Below the pieces are notes generated by a model. The model had not been told where the DNA came from, made no database searches, and saw only the letters and a program-made list of their open reading frames with translations. A stretch of 64,000 bases of DNA from Bdellovibrio sp. GT3. Lineage in GTDB: Bacteria; Bdellovibrionota; Bdellovibrionia; Bdellovibrionales; Bdellovibrionaceae. Shown here one piece after another: positions 1 to 10,244 of this stretch; position 1 is the first letter of the stretch; each line of letters opens with the position of its first letter. The position numbers were made by a program, and so were the translations under genes. The DNA is taken from the NCBI RefSeq assembly GCF_037996765.1, contig NZ_JBBNAD010000005.1:1520001-1584000 (forward strand), read 5' to 3'.

Positions 1-417
1 GCGAAAAAACTGGCAGAAGACGGCACGCGCATTTTCACCATCGCCTACGGTACTGAAAAAGGTGGCGCAATTCCTGTGCGTGATGGCATGGGGTTCTTAA
101 AGGGTTACAAAAAAGATCGTCAGGGCCAAACGGTTATTACGACAGTCAAAGGTGACGCACTCAGAGCCTTGGCCGAAGCTGGCAAGGGAAGTTTTTATAC
201 CTCCACCGTTGGCGGCGATCAGGTACGACTGTTGATTGAAGACATCGGCAATTTAGAAAAAACACAATTTGATACGACGATGGCGACCCAGTATGAGGAG
301 CGTTTTCAGACGATCCTTCTGATTGGTATTTTGCTTGCCATGGTGGAGCTGTTCATTGGTGAGCGTCGTAAGGGCTTCCGCTTCTGGAAAGGCCGTTTTG
401 AGGTGCCTGCAGAATGA
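1..417 (+). CDS. batB: BatB-like VWA membrane protein, C-terminal part
   Basis: The reading frame is open from base 1, so only the last 138 residues are seen. They cover the second half of a von Willebrand factor A domain, with the RIFTIAYGTEKGG strand and the usual VTTVKGDALRALAEAGKG stretch, then one C-terminal membrane helix (ILLIGILLAMVEL) and a short basic cytoplasmic tail. This order is typical of BatB in the Bacteroides aerotolerance locus, whose role is poorly defined but linked to envelope stress or MoxR-type chaperone systems. The stop overlaps the next start in ATGA, which implies translational coupling with batC. A GTG at 76 is internal, not the start. Confidence 0.85.
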   Translation, partial: AKKLAEDGTRIFTIAYGTEKGGAIPVRDGMGFLKGYKKDRQGQTVITTVKGDALRALAEAGKGSFYTSTVGGDQVRLLIEDIGNLEKTQFDTTMATQYEERFQTILLIGILLAMVELFIGERRKGFRFWKGRFEVPAE

Positions 418-1166
418 AGAAGTTTATTTTAATCTCTTTATTGTTGGGCTTAAGTGGATGTGGTGATCAACCTCATCTGAAAGCGATTTCCGTCAATCGC
501 GAAGGCAACAAGCTTTTGGAAAAGCAGAGTTTTCAAGCCGCCAACGATAAATATATTGAAGCCTTAAGGTACAATCCATTCTTGTCCCGTTTGCACAGCA
601 ACCTAGGGCTGACCTTTGAAGGATTGCAGCAGGCTGATAAAGCCCAGCAGTCCTATGCGGAAGCGGGGCGACTGGCTGATTTAACTCGTGACCAGGATAT
701 GAAATTCGTCGCGCGTTTTAATGAGGCGCAGCTTTTAGGCAAAGCCAAAAAGGTGGATGAAGCGATCGCGCTTTATCAAAAAGCTCTGGAGATCATTCCC
801 TCCAGCAATGAAGCGAAAACCAATATTGAGTTGCTGATTCAACAGCAGCAAGGTGGCGGCGGCGGTCAGGGCGACAAAAAAGAGGATCAAAAGGATCAAA
901 AAGGTGACCAGCAACAGCAGGGTCAGCAAGGTGATCAAAACCAAGAGCAGGATCAAAAAGACCAGGACGGCAAAGACGGCCAGGAACAAAAGGACAAAAA
1001 GTACCAGGATTCTCCGAAGTACAAGCCTCGTCCTTTTGCAGGCAAAGAGCTGTCTGAGGGTGATGTGAAAAAGATCCTGGGAGAGATTAAGCAGCAGGAA
1101 GGAAAAATCCGGTCTGACTATAATCGCAAAGAATCGAAGGAGCAGCCTCGTGACAAAGATTGGTAG
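414..1166 (+). CDS. batC: BatC-like TPR lipoprotein
   Basis: A 250-residue protein with a lipoprotein signal (lipobox LSGC, Cys at residue 16), two to three tetratricopeptide repeats between about residues 27 and 140, and a low-complexity hydrophilic tail rich in Gln, Lys, Asp and Gly (about 145-200). TPR lipoproteins in this position are called BatC or BatE and are thought to scaffold the BatA/BatB proteins at the inner membrane. It sits between batB (4-base overlap) and batD (17-base overlap), so the three genes are almost certainly one transcript. The low-complexity tail also creates long shadow frames, which I left out. Confidence 0.85.
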   Translation: MKKFILISLLLGLSGCGDQPHLKAISVNREGNKLLEKQSFQAANDKYIEALRYNPFLSRLHSNLGLTFEGLQQADKAQQSYAEAGRLADLTRDQDMKFVARFNEAQLLGKAKKVDEAIALYQKALEIIPSSNEAKTNIELLIQQQQGGGGGQGDKKEDQKDQKGDQQQQGQQGDQNQEQDQKDQDGKDGQEQKDKKYQDSPKYKPRPFAGKELSEGDVKKILGEIKQQEGKIRSDYNRKESKEQPRDKDW

Positions 1167-3144
1167 TCTTATCATCTTTCTGAGTTTCATTTTGAATGCA
1201 GCGGTATCTTTTGCTGCTGGCACTACGGTGAACGCGGTGACCGATCGAAATGAAGTGGGCATGGGAGAGACCTTCACCGTGACCGTTTCTGCGGTGACTT
1301 CTGATGATGTGAATATTCAGGACCCGCGTGTTCCGGAGCTGGATGGCTTTGATTTGTTAAATACATCCACTTCCACGGCTGTCGCACAGAAATTGGTGCC
1401 AGGCAAAGGTGGGATGCAGTTTGAAACTCAACGCCGCAAGGACTACAGCTATACTTTAACTCCGCAACGTCAGGGGACTTTAAGTGTTTCCTCCTTTGAA
1501 GTTATTGTCGGTGGCAAGGTTTTCAGAACTCAACCGATCGTGATTAAGGTGGGCAACACGGGCAGTACCATTCAAGGTGGTAATCAACGTCAAATGCCTC
1601 GTCGTCCCCAGATGCCAGGCATGGATGATCCTTTTGATTCCATGGACCGCGCCGAAGAGGAGATGTTCAATCAACTCTTGCAACAACGTCAGCGTCTGAT
1701 GCAGCAAATGCAGCAGCAGCACGGTGGCGGCATGCCGGATGACCAGTTCGGTGGTGGACCGTCATCCAGCACTATCGACAATCCCGCATTTAGAAGTTTA
1801 CCGACAAACCCCAACGATGCTTTTTTCATTGGTGTCGAAGTTGATAAAACAGAAGTGTACGAAGGTGAGCAGGTCACTGTGAACTGGTACATCTACACGC
1901 GCGGCCAAATGGAAACCCTGGATCGCTTAAAGTTCCCGGATCTAAAAGGCTTTTGGAAAGAAATCATTGAAGAAGTGCCAAGCATTCAATTTTATGAAGT
2001 GAATGTCGGCGGGGTGCCGTGGAAGAAGGCGTTGCTGGCCTCCCACGCTTTGTTTCCTATCAAGTCCGGCTCTTCAACGATTGATCCTTACAAAATTAAA
2101 TCCCGGGTGCGCACTTTGAGTCAGTACGGCATGATGAGCAAGCCCTACGAATACACAAAGAGCTCTGCGAACGTGCCAATCAAAGTAAAGCCCTTGCCGG
2201 TTGAAGGACGACCTTCTGATTTTTCAGGCGCGGTGGGACAGTTTGATGTTCACACCTCGGTTGAGGGATCGAGCTTCCCGGTGAATCAGCCGCTTAGTTT
2301 GAAAGTGCGCTTTGAGGGTTCAGGCAATGCAAAGCTGATTGATCTGCCTCCGATGACATTGCCAGCGGGACTTGAGCAGTACGATACAAAATCGGATTCC
2401 AAGTTCTTTAAAAATGGCCGCGCCTACAAGGAATTTGAAGTTCTGCTGATTCCTCGTCAGGAGGGCGACATGGTTTTCCCAGAGTTGAGTGTCAGCATGT
2501 TTGATCCGGCAACGGGCAAGTACTACACCAAGAAGACCGCGCCGATCACTTTGAAAATCGTGAACAATCCCAATGCGCCAGTAGGTTCTTCGCAAAGAAT
2601 GTCTGGTACTCCGGCACCCGCAGCTGCGAAAGTTGTTGAAAACAAACTTCCCGATGTGATCATGGCGTGGCAGCCCTCAGCGCAGGCCAGTGTGTTGGCG
2701 CGTCCGTGGTTGTGGCTGGTGATTTATGCGGGCGTGTTTGTGACCCTCCTGGTAAAGGCGCAACGTGAATTCGGCTGGGGCCGTCGTCGCAGAACTTTGA
2801 AAGAACAAGTCGGCAAACGCTATAAGGTTGTCGATCAGGCGGTGGGTAAAGACGACTATCGTAAAGTCGGCGCCGAGATGACGAATATCTTTTATATGGT
2901 CATGGGACAGGTGGCCGGGGAGTCCGGGGCTTCGCAAAAAATCGAAGACCTGATGGCGCAAATTCCACCAAGTCTGCGCCGCGATCACGGGGATGAGATC
3001 ACCAAGACATTTGAGATCTTCCAGACGATGTCTTTTGCTCCGGATGAAATGCTGGGAAGCTTGAAAGAAAAAGCGACGATGAAGCAAAATATCGAACGCG
3101 GCAAAAAAGTGATCAGCGAATTGATTTCATCAAAAGAAGAATAA
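1150..3144 (+). CDS. batD: BatD-like envelope protein
   Basis: A 664-residue protein starting at a GTG inside the end of batC. It has a signal peptide (about residues 1-23), an N-terminal beta-sandwich segment beginning TTVNAVTDRNEVGMGETF that is typical of BatD, a Gln/Met/Pro-rich linker near residues 140-200, further beta domains, one membrane helix near 519-538 (WLWLVIYAGVFVTLL) and a charged cytoplasmic tail. BatD family proteins are periplasmic with one anchor and work with BatA-C; their biochemistry is unknown. It is the last gene of the operon, followed by a strong terminator. Confidence 0.88.
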   Translation: MTKIGSLIIFLSFILNAAVSFAAGTTVNAVTDRNEVGMGETFTVTVSAVTSDDVNIQDPRVPELDGFDLLNTSTSTAVAQKLVPGKGGMQFETQRRKDYSYTLTPQRQGTLSVSSFEVIVGGKVFRTQPIVIKVGNTGSTIQGGNQRQMPRRPQMPGMDDPFDSMDRAEEEMFNQLLQQRQRLMQQMQQQHGGGMPDDQFGGGPSSSTIDNPAFRSLPTNPNDAFFIGVEVDKTEVYEGEQVTVNWYIYTRGQMETLDRLKFPDLKGFWKEIIEEVPSIQFYEVNVGGVPWKKALLASHALFPIKSGSSTIDPYKIKSRVRTLSQYGMMSKPYEYTKSSANVPIKVKPLPVEGRPSDFSGAVGQFDVHTSVEGSSFPVNQPLSLKVRFEGSGNAKLIDLPPMTLPAGLEQYDTKSDSKFFKNGRAYKEFEVLLIPRQEGDMVFPELSVSMFDPATGKYYTKKTAPITLKIVNNPNAPVGSSQRMSGTPAPAAAKVVENKLPDVIMAWQPSAQASVLARPWLWLVIYAGVFVTLLVKAQREFGWGRRRRTLKEQVGKRYKVVDQAVGKDDYRKVGAEMTNIFYMVMGQVAGESGASQKIEDLMAQIPPSLRRDHGDEITKTFEIFQTMSFAPDEMLGSLKEKATMKQNIERGKKVISELISSKEE

Positions 3145-3145
3145 A

Positions 3146-3178
3146 AAAAGCCGGATGATGAATCCGGCTTTTTTCTTT
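3146..3178. terminator. Bidirectional intrinsic terminator
   Basis: The stem GCCGGAT/ATCCGGC with a 4-base loop is flanked by an A-run on one side and a T-run on the other. It can end transcription of batD on the plus strand and of the giant RCC1-repeat gene on the minus strand, which stops right beside it. Confidence 0.9.
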
Positions 3179-6100
3179 TTAGTAGTTAATGGCCCTGTTA
3201 ACGTATGATGGAGAGAAGTACGTCGTATTTAAAGTAGTGGTCAGCATATCGACGCCAGAATCAGCAAAACCCCATTCACCAGCCACAGATCCACCAGAGC
3301 ACATCAAAACTCCACCCGTAGTCGTCGCGCACATACCTGTGTATGTCGTCTGGACTTTCGAGAAAGTAGTTCCGCTGGCAACAGCGACGGGCGTACTGAA
3401 TGTTAAATGTGATCCGGCTTCGACAAAGGTATACTGATTTGGCACTGTCGCGTAACCCCAGCATTTCATAGTGCCATCTGTTTTAATACCGCAGCCATTC
3501 GAGCTCGACATTGACACAGAAGTATAAGTCGCACCGCCATCAATCACCGTTGGAACATAGACGTAGTTTGTTCCTGTACCGTTTCTTGGGTCACCCCAGC
3601 ATTTTACTGTATCGGTGGCCGTGATCGCGCAAGTTGCTGAAGCACCAATGCTTAGTTTTTTATAGATGGCACCAGAATCCACGGTGAATGGAGTAAGTTG
3701 GGTTGAAGTGCCGCCATTACCGACAGATCCAAAACCATTTGCTCCCCAGCATTTAATTTGGCCGGCCGTGGTGCGCGCGCAGGTGTGATAAGCGCCGCGA
3801 CCGATTTCAGCGTAAGTGACGCCGGTGTCAATGGTTTTAAATGCAGTGACATCGGTAGAAGTGCCATCACCAATTTGCCCACCGGAATTACGACCTGAAC
3901 AGCGAAGCTCGTCGGCTGTGGTGATTGCGCAAATTGTACTGTAAGAAACAGAGACGGCCTTGTACGTCGTACCCGGATCAACATTGGTTGGAATATAAGC
4001 GGTGCCGCCAACAGCGACGGCGGAGCCGAGCTCGCCGTGGTCATTTTTACCCCAGCATTTTAAGTTGCCGGCGTTATCAATAGCACAGTTGTCGTTATCA
4101 TGTTGAGCAGCCAGAGTCGTGTAAGTTGTGGTTGGATCAATCGCGATAGCTGCCGGATAGCGATAGGCGATTCTGGAAGCATTGCCGAATACAGTGGATG
4201 CACCCCAACAGAATAATTTTCCTGATTTAAGTCCACAGGATTGTGATGAATTCGAGCTGACGTTATTCGTGGCAGGAGTCCAGGAATCCCACTGAGCCAA
4301 TTCGTAGTTGGTGTACCATTTATTCCAGCTGCCAATGGATGGAGCGTAACCGGCGCCGGCCAAATTAAGTGATTTTGTGCTGTCATACGTAAAGTTACCC
4401 CAGCACTTCAATGCGCCACCTGCTGCCCCCGCGGTGACACCACAAGCGCGCTGACCTGTTACTGAAATACTGGTATAGGTTGTGCCTGCATCAACATTCA
4501 CTGCAGTTGTACTTTGAGTCAGAGTTCCGTTCGCTAGGAGTGCATTGGCATTGCTACCCCAGCATTGCAGGGCTCCAGAAGATAGTAGGGCGCACGTAGT
4601 GGTTCTGCCGCCGCTAGTGCTTAGGTCGTCGTTCACTGAAACTGACGTGTATGTTGAGCCGGAATTCACAGAGACCGGAGTTGTGCGATTTGTTGTCGTG
4701 CCATCACCAATGGCACCGGTTCCATTATAACCCCAACATCTTAAAAGTCCTGTGGTTGTAACTCCGCACGCGTGACCTGAGCCGATGGAGACATTGGCAA
4801 AATTATACGTGGAATCGACGTCAATCGGTGAAGTGGCATTTGTGGTTGTTCCGTCTCCAAGTTCGTTAACTGCATTGTGTCCCCAGCAGCGAAGTTTGTC
4901 AGACGAAGTAATTGCACAGGAGGATTTGGCCCCTACTGAGACGTATTTATAGTCATTAGCTGCATCGATTTCTGTCGGAATGTTCAAATTTCCCGTGCCG
5001 CCTTGGCCGAGTGCCCCATGCATTCCCTGACCCCAACAGCGAATTTTACTTCCAGTTGTAAGGCCGCAACTGTGGTTCTCGCCGGAGCTGACAAAAGCGT
5101 AAGAAACTCCACTATCAATAAGTTCCGGAGTATTCTTATCGACCCCGGCACCATTGTTACCAACTTGTCCGTTTGCATTGCGGCCCCAGCAATAAAGATC
5201 GCCATTCGTCGCAACAGCACAAGTGTGTTCATTACCGACGCCGACGTCTTTAAAAGATGTGCCCGGGCTAATTATAATGGCTTCAGATCGGAAAGTCGTA
5301 GAAGCATCACCAATTTGTCCGTAGGAATTAAAGCCCCAGCAGCGCAATGAACTGTCACTCATAATGGCACAGCTGTGCTTGCGACCAATAGATGCTTTCG
5401 TAACTGTCAAATTCTTCTCGTCATCGGCAATAAAGAACTGCGCCTGGTAGTTATTTGTAGGGTAGGCCATCTCTGTGCTTACATTTGAAATACTAAAGTT
5501 AAGAACGCGCTCTCCGCTTGTCAGAGCATTGTCCGGGAAATTGATCGTCACATTTGCAGAAGTGGAGCCGGCTGGAATTGTGACAGACCCGTCAATAAGA
5601 TCATGTTGTGAAGGATAACTTGCATCACCAGATACTCGATAGTTTGCGATGACATCGTACACTTTTGTGGCGTCCATTGAAATCGTCACGACTTGTGCGC
5701 CAGATCCTTCCATGACACGATTCATACGCGATGATGAAATTGACAATGTGTTGTAGGAATCCCTGATCCAAGTCGCGCTGGTCGCAGCCGAAGCCAATTG
5801 AAAATTGCCCGAGGCATCGCCGCCCAACACGCACAATGTAACCGGGCCATTAGGGTGCGAGAATACGGTTGTATTGATAGGGGTTGCAACCGCGATTGCT
5901 GTTGTGTAGCTGGAGGTCGCGCATGTTCCAGTGGATATAACGTTGTACTTATATTGAGTAATATTAGTACCGCTCACCGTAACGTTGATAGCGCTGCCAG
6001 TGTATGTGCCTGTCGGTGCACCCGTAAGGACAGCTACTGGAAGTGGAGCATTGATCACGATGGATTTTTGTCCGGCAAGTGACCCGGCAGATCCTGCTGC

Positions 6101-9100
6101 AGGCAGAGTACGGGTTGCAGCATTGAGCAGAGCATCGATCAGTGTGCCGTTAGAAATTGTCGCCGCAGATGTATAATCCAAGTCTGCTGACATATCCCCA
6201 ATGGCAACGGTATAAGTAAAATTCAGGGTCGTCGTACCGGCACCGCTCGCATAAGTCGCATAGCGGGTGGCTCCGCCAACTTCCATTGCGATACGAGGAG
6301 ATCCAGTTACATTGACGTTTTCATTAAATGTAACGCTAACGTTGATAGCGGCGTTCACGCCATAAGTGCCATCCACCGTCGATGAAGCAATGGATTGTGG
6401 GATGGGGCCGACGCTATCTCTGGTCCAAGTGGTTTCGGCCGTTGCTGCTGAATAGTTTCCGTTAGCATCACGTCCAAGGACGCAAACTTTGTAAAGACCT
6501 TGCTCCGTTAAACTGCCTGTGATTTTTGTCGCGATTGCGATGTCAGCGCCTGTATAGGCTGCCGTATTTGTACAAAGTTCTGAGCCGCTCGGTGGCACTA
6601 TAAAATAGCGATAGTGTGTAACACCTGTGCCGCCCACAGTGATATTCAATGTGGCTGCTGTATTTGTGCCGGTTGGAGCACCAGAAATTGTTGCGGTACC
6701 TGGTGCTACTGTGTCTTTATAAAAGTTTCGGGTCGGTGAATGAGTATTTCCATTTAGTGCAGTCAATCTGGCAAAGATCGAAAAAGGTGTGCCGGAAGTG
6801 TCAGCTAGTCCGGAAAGATTTAAATTTGCAGTCCAGGTGCCAGAGTTACAAGTGGTGGAATTCGAGATTCCCTGGTCCACAGCGCCTAAATAAACCATAA
6901 AGTCGACAGTGCGACCGTTCAGGTTACAAGTACCGGAAACCGTGAACGACGAGGCGTTGTTGGAATTGATATATGAAAGATTGGTGGGTGTGGACCATGC
7001 CAGAACAGGATTCGAACCATCATGCGTGATTGAATCCGATACGCAGTTTGATTCATTACCAGCGACGTCGCGGGTTTTGAAATAGGCAGTGTTTAAACTA
7101 TCGGCCGTAGTCAAAGTCCAAATTTGCGCCGTCGTATAGGATTCCCAAGTGCCTCCAGTTAAACATAAGGCATTGTTGGTGATATACATTTCAGTAGCAC
7201 CCGTGGCAGCGATGGTTACCAGATTCGTCAAGTTGCCAGTATACAGATCATCATTTTTGATTACGAAAGTTTGAACAGTAGGGGCGACAGTGTCTTTTGT
7301 ATAACTTTGTGAAGCGGGAGTTGCATCCACTCCAGCTGAGCGGCTGTGATTTGCCGTGAATGAAATGGAAGCGTCACTCAATGATGATACGTCAATGGTT
7401 TTGCTCCAAGCACCGCCGGAGCAGGTCGCGGACTGAGCACTTAAGCCTGTGATCGTCAAATCCACGGCATTGCCATTTTCAGAGCACGCACCAGAAATGG
7501 TAAATGCTGTTGCGTTACCCAGATTGATATAGCTTCCCGACGCCGGAGAGGCAATTGTCACAGTCGGAACAGCTGAAGAGTGATCAATGGAATCTGAATA
7601 GCAAGTCGATTCGTTGCCGGCTAAATCTCTAAATTTTGTATAGACAGTATTAGTGGCGTTCGCCGTCGGAAGAGTCCACGATTTTGAGCCAGCAAAGGTT
7701 TCCCAAACTCCACCGCTCGCGCAGCCTGAAGTGTTGGTGACGTACATCTCACCACCTGAATCTGAAGTGGTCAGTGTTAGGTTTGCAGAAAGGCTTGTGG
7801 TGCCAACGTTACCGTTATTGATTGAGATGGTACCAGTCGGTAAGCCCGTGTCCTTAATGTAAGTCGGCGAAGTGCCGGAGCCACTGTTGCCTGCGACATC
7901 TGATATCGCGGCATCCAGTTGGAAGCTCCCTTGCGCAAGGGACGAAAGATTCAGAATTGCAGAGAAGGCAGAGCCCGAACATGTTGCTGTCGAGGTAAAG
8001 CTGCTTGGGCCAGTGATGGTGATCGAGCGACCGTTCTCAGAGCAAGCACCGCTAATGGTGAAGGCTGCTACGTTGGCGCTATTGACATAGGAACTTGCAA
8101 TTGGGGAAGTGATGGAAACAGTGGGATTGATGTTGTCATGAAGAATGTCGTCGCTTACGCAGGCCGTTTCATTTCCATGGCTTTCTCTGAACTTAACGTA
8201 CACCGTATTGCTGGAATTCGCAGAGGGCAAAGTCCAGGCTTTTGCCGTGGCAAAGGCTTCCCACGCACCACCGGTGGCGCAGGTTGCAGAGTTGGTGACA
8301 TACATTTCAGTTGCGTCTGTGACATTCAAATTAAAAGTCGCTGAAAGGGAGGTCGTCGCAGCGGTACCTGCGTTAAGGGCCACAGAAGTGATAGTCGGAA
8401 CAGTGACGTAGCGAGTGGTGATTACAAATTTAGAGCGAGTGTTAGTGTAAGAGTCAGCATGGGTCGCTGACAACGTGATGGTATTGCCCGTTAAGCCAGT
8501 GACATCCAGAGTTCTGCTAAAGCTACCACCGGAACATGTGGCCGTGGTGTTGATGGAGCCAATGGCAATCGCCACAGAGGCACCATTTTCAGAACAAGTT
8601 CCGCTGACTGTATATGCAGATTGATTTGCCGCTGTTATGCCGACCGCAGATGGAATATCCACTGTGGGAGGGACCGTGTCCTTATCAATGGCGACAGTAT
8701 AAGCTTTCGGTGTGCCTCCGCCAGATGGAGTGACCGTGAATGTAACGTCGCCGGCGTAAATGCCACTGACAGCACTAAGATCAATGCCGCGAGTCCATGT
8801 ACCAGTTGTTGCGCAAGTGAAAGTTAGAATGTTTGCAGCAGAAGGGGCCGACACGGTCACTGAAGCGCCCTGACCACAACGACCAAAGAAAGGAACTGAA
8901 GCAACATTGGCTTCATTAACCAGGCCACCTGCCGCAGTCGTGTTTACTGCAAACGAATCCTGATAAATAACTGGAGAAGAACAAGCCGAAGGAGTGACCT
9001 TGCCGGTGACATCCATTGAATAGACACGGAATGTATATTGTTGGCCTTCATCTTTCAGGAAGGAAGCAGTGTTTTCACCAGTGTCTGCGCCAAGCTGAAT

Positions 9101-9367
9101 GGAGGGGAGGATCGGGTCCTCGCAGCTCGCGCCTTTATAATAGAGCAGTTCCTGTTGTACGATTTTTTCGCTGGTCGGAGCGGCCCATTGAGCTTGCAGG
9201 TCACCGGATGAATTTAGAACTTGTTGGTCCCAGGCCAAGGATGAGGCTGAATTAGATGAAAGCTCTTCCAACGAAAGATCTATGGAGCAACCCACGAGAA
9301 GTACTGGGGCTAAACTCAATGCGAGCTTTAGGATACAGTTATTTAAATACGTTCGGGTATGTTCCAT
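3179..9367 (-). CDS. Giant RCC1-repeat / Ig-like surface lipoprotein
   Basis: A 2062-residue protein with a lipoprotein signal (LLVGC, Cys27). After an FN3-like segment (about 30-130) come repeated Ig-like modules (about 130-1200) in which motifs such as SGACSENG and EMYVTN recur. A Calx-beta-like module follows (about 1210-1320, with VMEGSGAQVV and DNALTSGERVL). From about 1320 to the end there are roughly 14 RCC1-like repeats of the form C-A/G-x-T...L-x-CWG-x-N...G-x-G-D. Most repeats carry two cysteines about 8-10 residues apart, suggesting a disulphide in each blade, so up to two seven-bladed propellers. Function is unknown. The architecture suggests a surface-exposed adhesion or recognition protein. 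It is a single gene with the shared terminator at its 3' end. Confidence 0.88.
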   Translation of the reverse strand: MEHTRTYLNNCILKLALSLAPVLLVGCSIDLSLEELSSNSASSLAWDQQVLNSSGDLQAQWAAPTSEKIVQQELLYYKGASCEDPILPSIQLGADTGENTASFLKDEGQQYTFRVYSMDVTGKVTPSACSSPVIYQDSFAVNTTAAGGLVNEANVASVPFFGRCGQGASVTVSAPSAANILTFTCATTGTWTRGIDLSAVSGIYAGDVTFTVTPSGGGTPKAYTVAIDKDTVPPTVDIPSAVGITAANQSAYTVSGTCSENGASVAIAIGSINTTATCSGGSFSRTLDVTGLTGNTITLSATHADSYTNTRSKFVITTRYVTVPTITSVALNAGTAATTSLSATFNLNVTDATEMYVTNSATCATGGAWEAFATAKAWTLPSANSSNTVYVKFRESHGNETACVSDDILHDNINPTVSITSPIASSYVNSANVAAFTISGACSENGRSITITGPSSFTSTATCSGSAFSAILNLSSLAQGSFQLDAAISDVAGNSGSGTSPTYIKDTGLPTGTISINNGNVGTTSLSANLTLTTSDSGGEMYVTNTSGCASGGVWETFAGSKSWTLPTANATNTVYTKFRDLAGNESTCYSDSIDHSSAVPTVTIASPASGSYINLGNATAFTISGACSENGNAVDLTITGLSAQSATCSGGAWSKTIDVSSLSDASISFTANHSRSAGVDATPASQSYTKDTVAPTVQTFVIKNDDLYTGNLTNLVTIAATGATEMYITNNALCLTGGTWESYTTAQIWTLTTADSLNTAYFKTRDVAGNESNCVSDSITHDGSNPVLAWSTPTNLSYINSNNASSFTVSGTCNLNGRTVDFMVYLGAVDQGISNSTTCNSGTWTANLNLSGLADTSGTPFSIFARLTALNGNTHSPTRNFYKDTVAPGTATISGAPTGTNTAATLNITVGGTGVTHYRYFIVPPSGSELCTNTAAYTGADIAIATKITGSLTEQGLYKVCVLGRDANGNYSAATAETTWTRDSVGPIPQSIASSTVDGTYGVNAAINVSVTFNENVNVTGSPRIAMEVGGATRYATYASGAGTTTLNFTYTVAIGDMSADLDYTSAATISNGTLIDALLNAATRTLPAAGSAGSLAGQKSIVINAPLPVAVLTGAPTGTYTGSAINVTVSGTNITQYKYNVISTGTCATSSYTTAIAVATPINTTVFSHPNGPVTLCVLGGDASGNFQLASAATSATWIRDSYNTLSISSSRMNRVMEGSGAQVVTISMDATKVYDVIANYRVSGDASYPSQHDLIDGSVTIPAGSTSANVTINFPDNALTSGERVLNFSISNVSTEMAYPTNNYQAQFFIADDEKNLTVTKASIGRKHSCAIMSDSSLRCWGFNSYGQIGDASTTFRSEAIIISPGTSFKDVGVGNEHTCAVATNGDLYCWGRNANGQVGNNGAGVDKNTPELIDSGVSYAFVSSGENHSCGLTTGSKIRCWGQGMHGALGQGGTGNLNIPTEIDAANDYKYVSVGAKSSCAITSSDKLRCWGHNAVNELGDGTTTNATSPIDVDSTYNFANVSIGSGHACGVTTTGLLRCWGYNGTGAIGDGTTTNRTTPVSVNSGSTYTSVSVNDDLSTSGGRTTTCALLSSGALQCWGSNANALLANGTLTQSTTAVNVDAGTTYTSISVTGQRACGVTAGAAGGALKCWGNFTYDSTKSLNLAGAGYAPSIGSWNKWYTNYELAQWDSWTPATNNVSSNSSQSCGLKSGKLFCWGASTVFGNASRIAYRYPAAIAIDPTTTYTTLAAQHDNDNCAIDNAGNLKCWGKNDHGELGSAVAVGGTAYIPTNVDPGTTYKAVSVSYSTICAITTADELRCSGRNSGGQIGDGTSTDVTAFKTIDTGVTYAEIGRGAYHTCARTTAGQIKCWGANGFGSVGNGGTSTQLTPFTVDSGAIYKKLSIGASATCAITATDTVKCWGDPRNGTGTNYVYVPTVIDGGATYTSVSMSSSNGCGIKTDGTMKCWGYATVPNQYTFVEAGSHLTFSTPVAVASGTTFSKVQTTYTGMCATTTGGVLMCSGGSVAGEWGFADSGVDMLTTTLNTTYFSPSYVNRAINY

Positions 9368-9514
9368 GAATAACTATTCGGTGTTACCAGAATATTTATT
9401 AGATTTTGATTGGGTTAACTTATTGAAGTCAGGTCAAAGTTTCACAATTGTAACCACGAAGGTGAATAGTGGTGTTTCAAGTTGATACACTGAGCGGAGT
9501 TAATTTGTGTTTAT

Positions 9515-10063
9515 TTATTGTTTCACAAACGGCAGTCTTTCAGTCATCTGATAGCGAGTTTGTGGAGTCTTGCCATCAAGCTCACTGCTGGCTGTGCCCA
9601 TGAACATCAAAAGGGGAGTCTGCGCTTTTATCTGGTAAGTGGAATAAAGAATCTCGCCCTCATCCGGATTTTTGTATTCATCACAAACAAGCCCGGTGAC
9701 CACTTTTGGAGTGCCGGTTTTCCAATCCTCAAAACCACACCAGTTGATCAGGTTTAAGGCTTCGGTGACGCCTTCAGTGAGGCTGGTGTAAGAAGTCTCC
9801 ACGGTGGTCATATCGATAAACCGATCCACGGCCTTCACTTTATAATTCACCTGATAAGTCAAATAAGCCTTCGTGCACTTCTCATCCTCATAGGCTACAT
9901 GGGAATACTTCCAGGCAGCACCTTGAACCGACAAAGTCGAAATCAAAGAATCATCCCCCATCAAGTAGCAGCCCTTCACGTACTCTCCATCAACATTATT
10001 ATGAGCCTGAGGAGCCGCGAACAAAATCTGAGTCAAAAAAAGCGCAAGTCTAACCATCCCCAA
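9515..10063 (-). CDS. Exported protein of unknown function
   Basis: A 182-residue protein with an N-terminal signal peptide (LALFLTQILFAAPQA) and at least four cysteines in the mature part, which suits a periplasmic or secreted protein with disulphides. I recognise no domain. It stands alone between the giant lipoprotein gene and a divergent small exported-protein gene. A dispersed repeat lies directly upstream of its start. Confidence 0.7.
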   Translation of the reverse strand: MGMVRLALFLTQILFAAPQAHNNVDGEYVKGCYLMGDDSLISTLSVQGAAWKYSHVAYEDEKCTKAYLTYQVNYKVKAVDRFIDMTTVETSYTSLTEGVTEALNLINWCGFEDWKTGTPKVVTGLVCDEYKNPDEGEILYSTYQIKAQTPLLMFMGTASSELDGKTPQTRYQMTERLPFVKQ

Positions 10064-10070
10064 ACCCTAA

Positions 10071-10096
10071 CAGGCGCCTGCCAGTTTTTTGATACG
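10071..10096. repeat. Dispersed palindromic repeat (CAGGCGCC type)
   Basis: The reverse complement of this stretch, GTATCAAAAAACTGGCAGGC followed by GCCT, matches the sequence at 43432-43458 with one or two differences and resembles the core of 41717-41740. It lies between divergent genes and is one member of the repeat family discussed in the findings. Confidence 0.65.
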
Positions 10097-10244
10097 CGCC
10101 GCTCCACCATCCCAAAACTGGCCAAAATGTGGCTGCCACTTTTTGGTCGGTTTTCAGTGAGCTTTCGTTTCCGCATTTAAGCCGAGATCGCTTGAATTGG
10201 AATTTAGGGGCAGGTAGGGTCCGCCCATTAAAAAGGAGTCCGAT

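Noticed and set aside
735-1277. 180-codon minus-strand frame opposite batC and batD
   Set aside because: It is the reverse of the Gln/Lys/Asp-rich low-complexity tail of batC, gives an artificial Leu-rich protein, has no ribosome binding site and opposes a well-supported operon.
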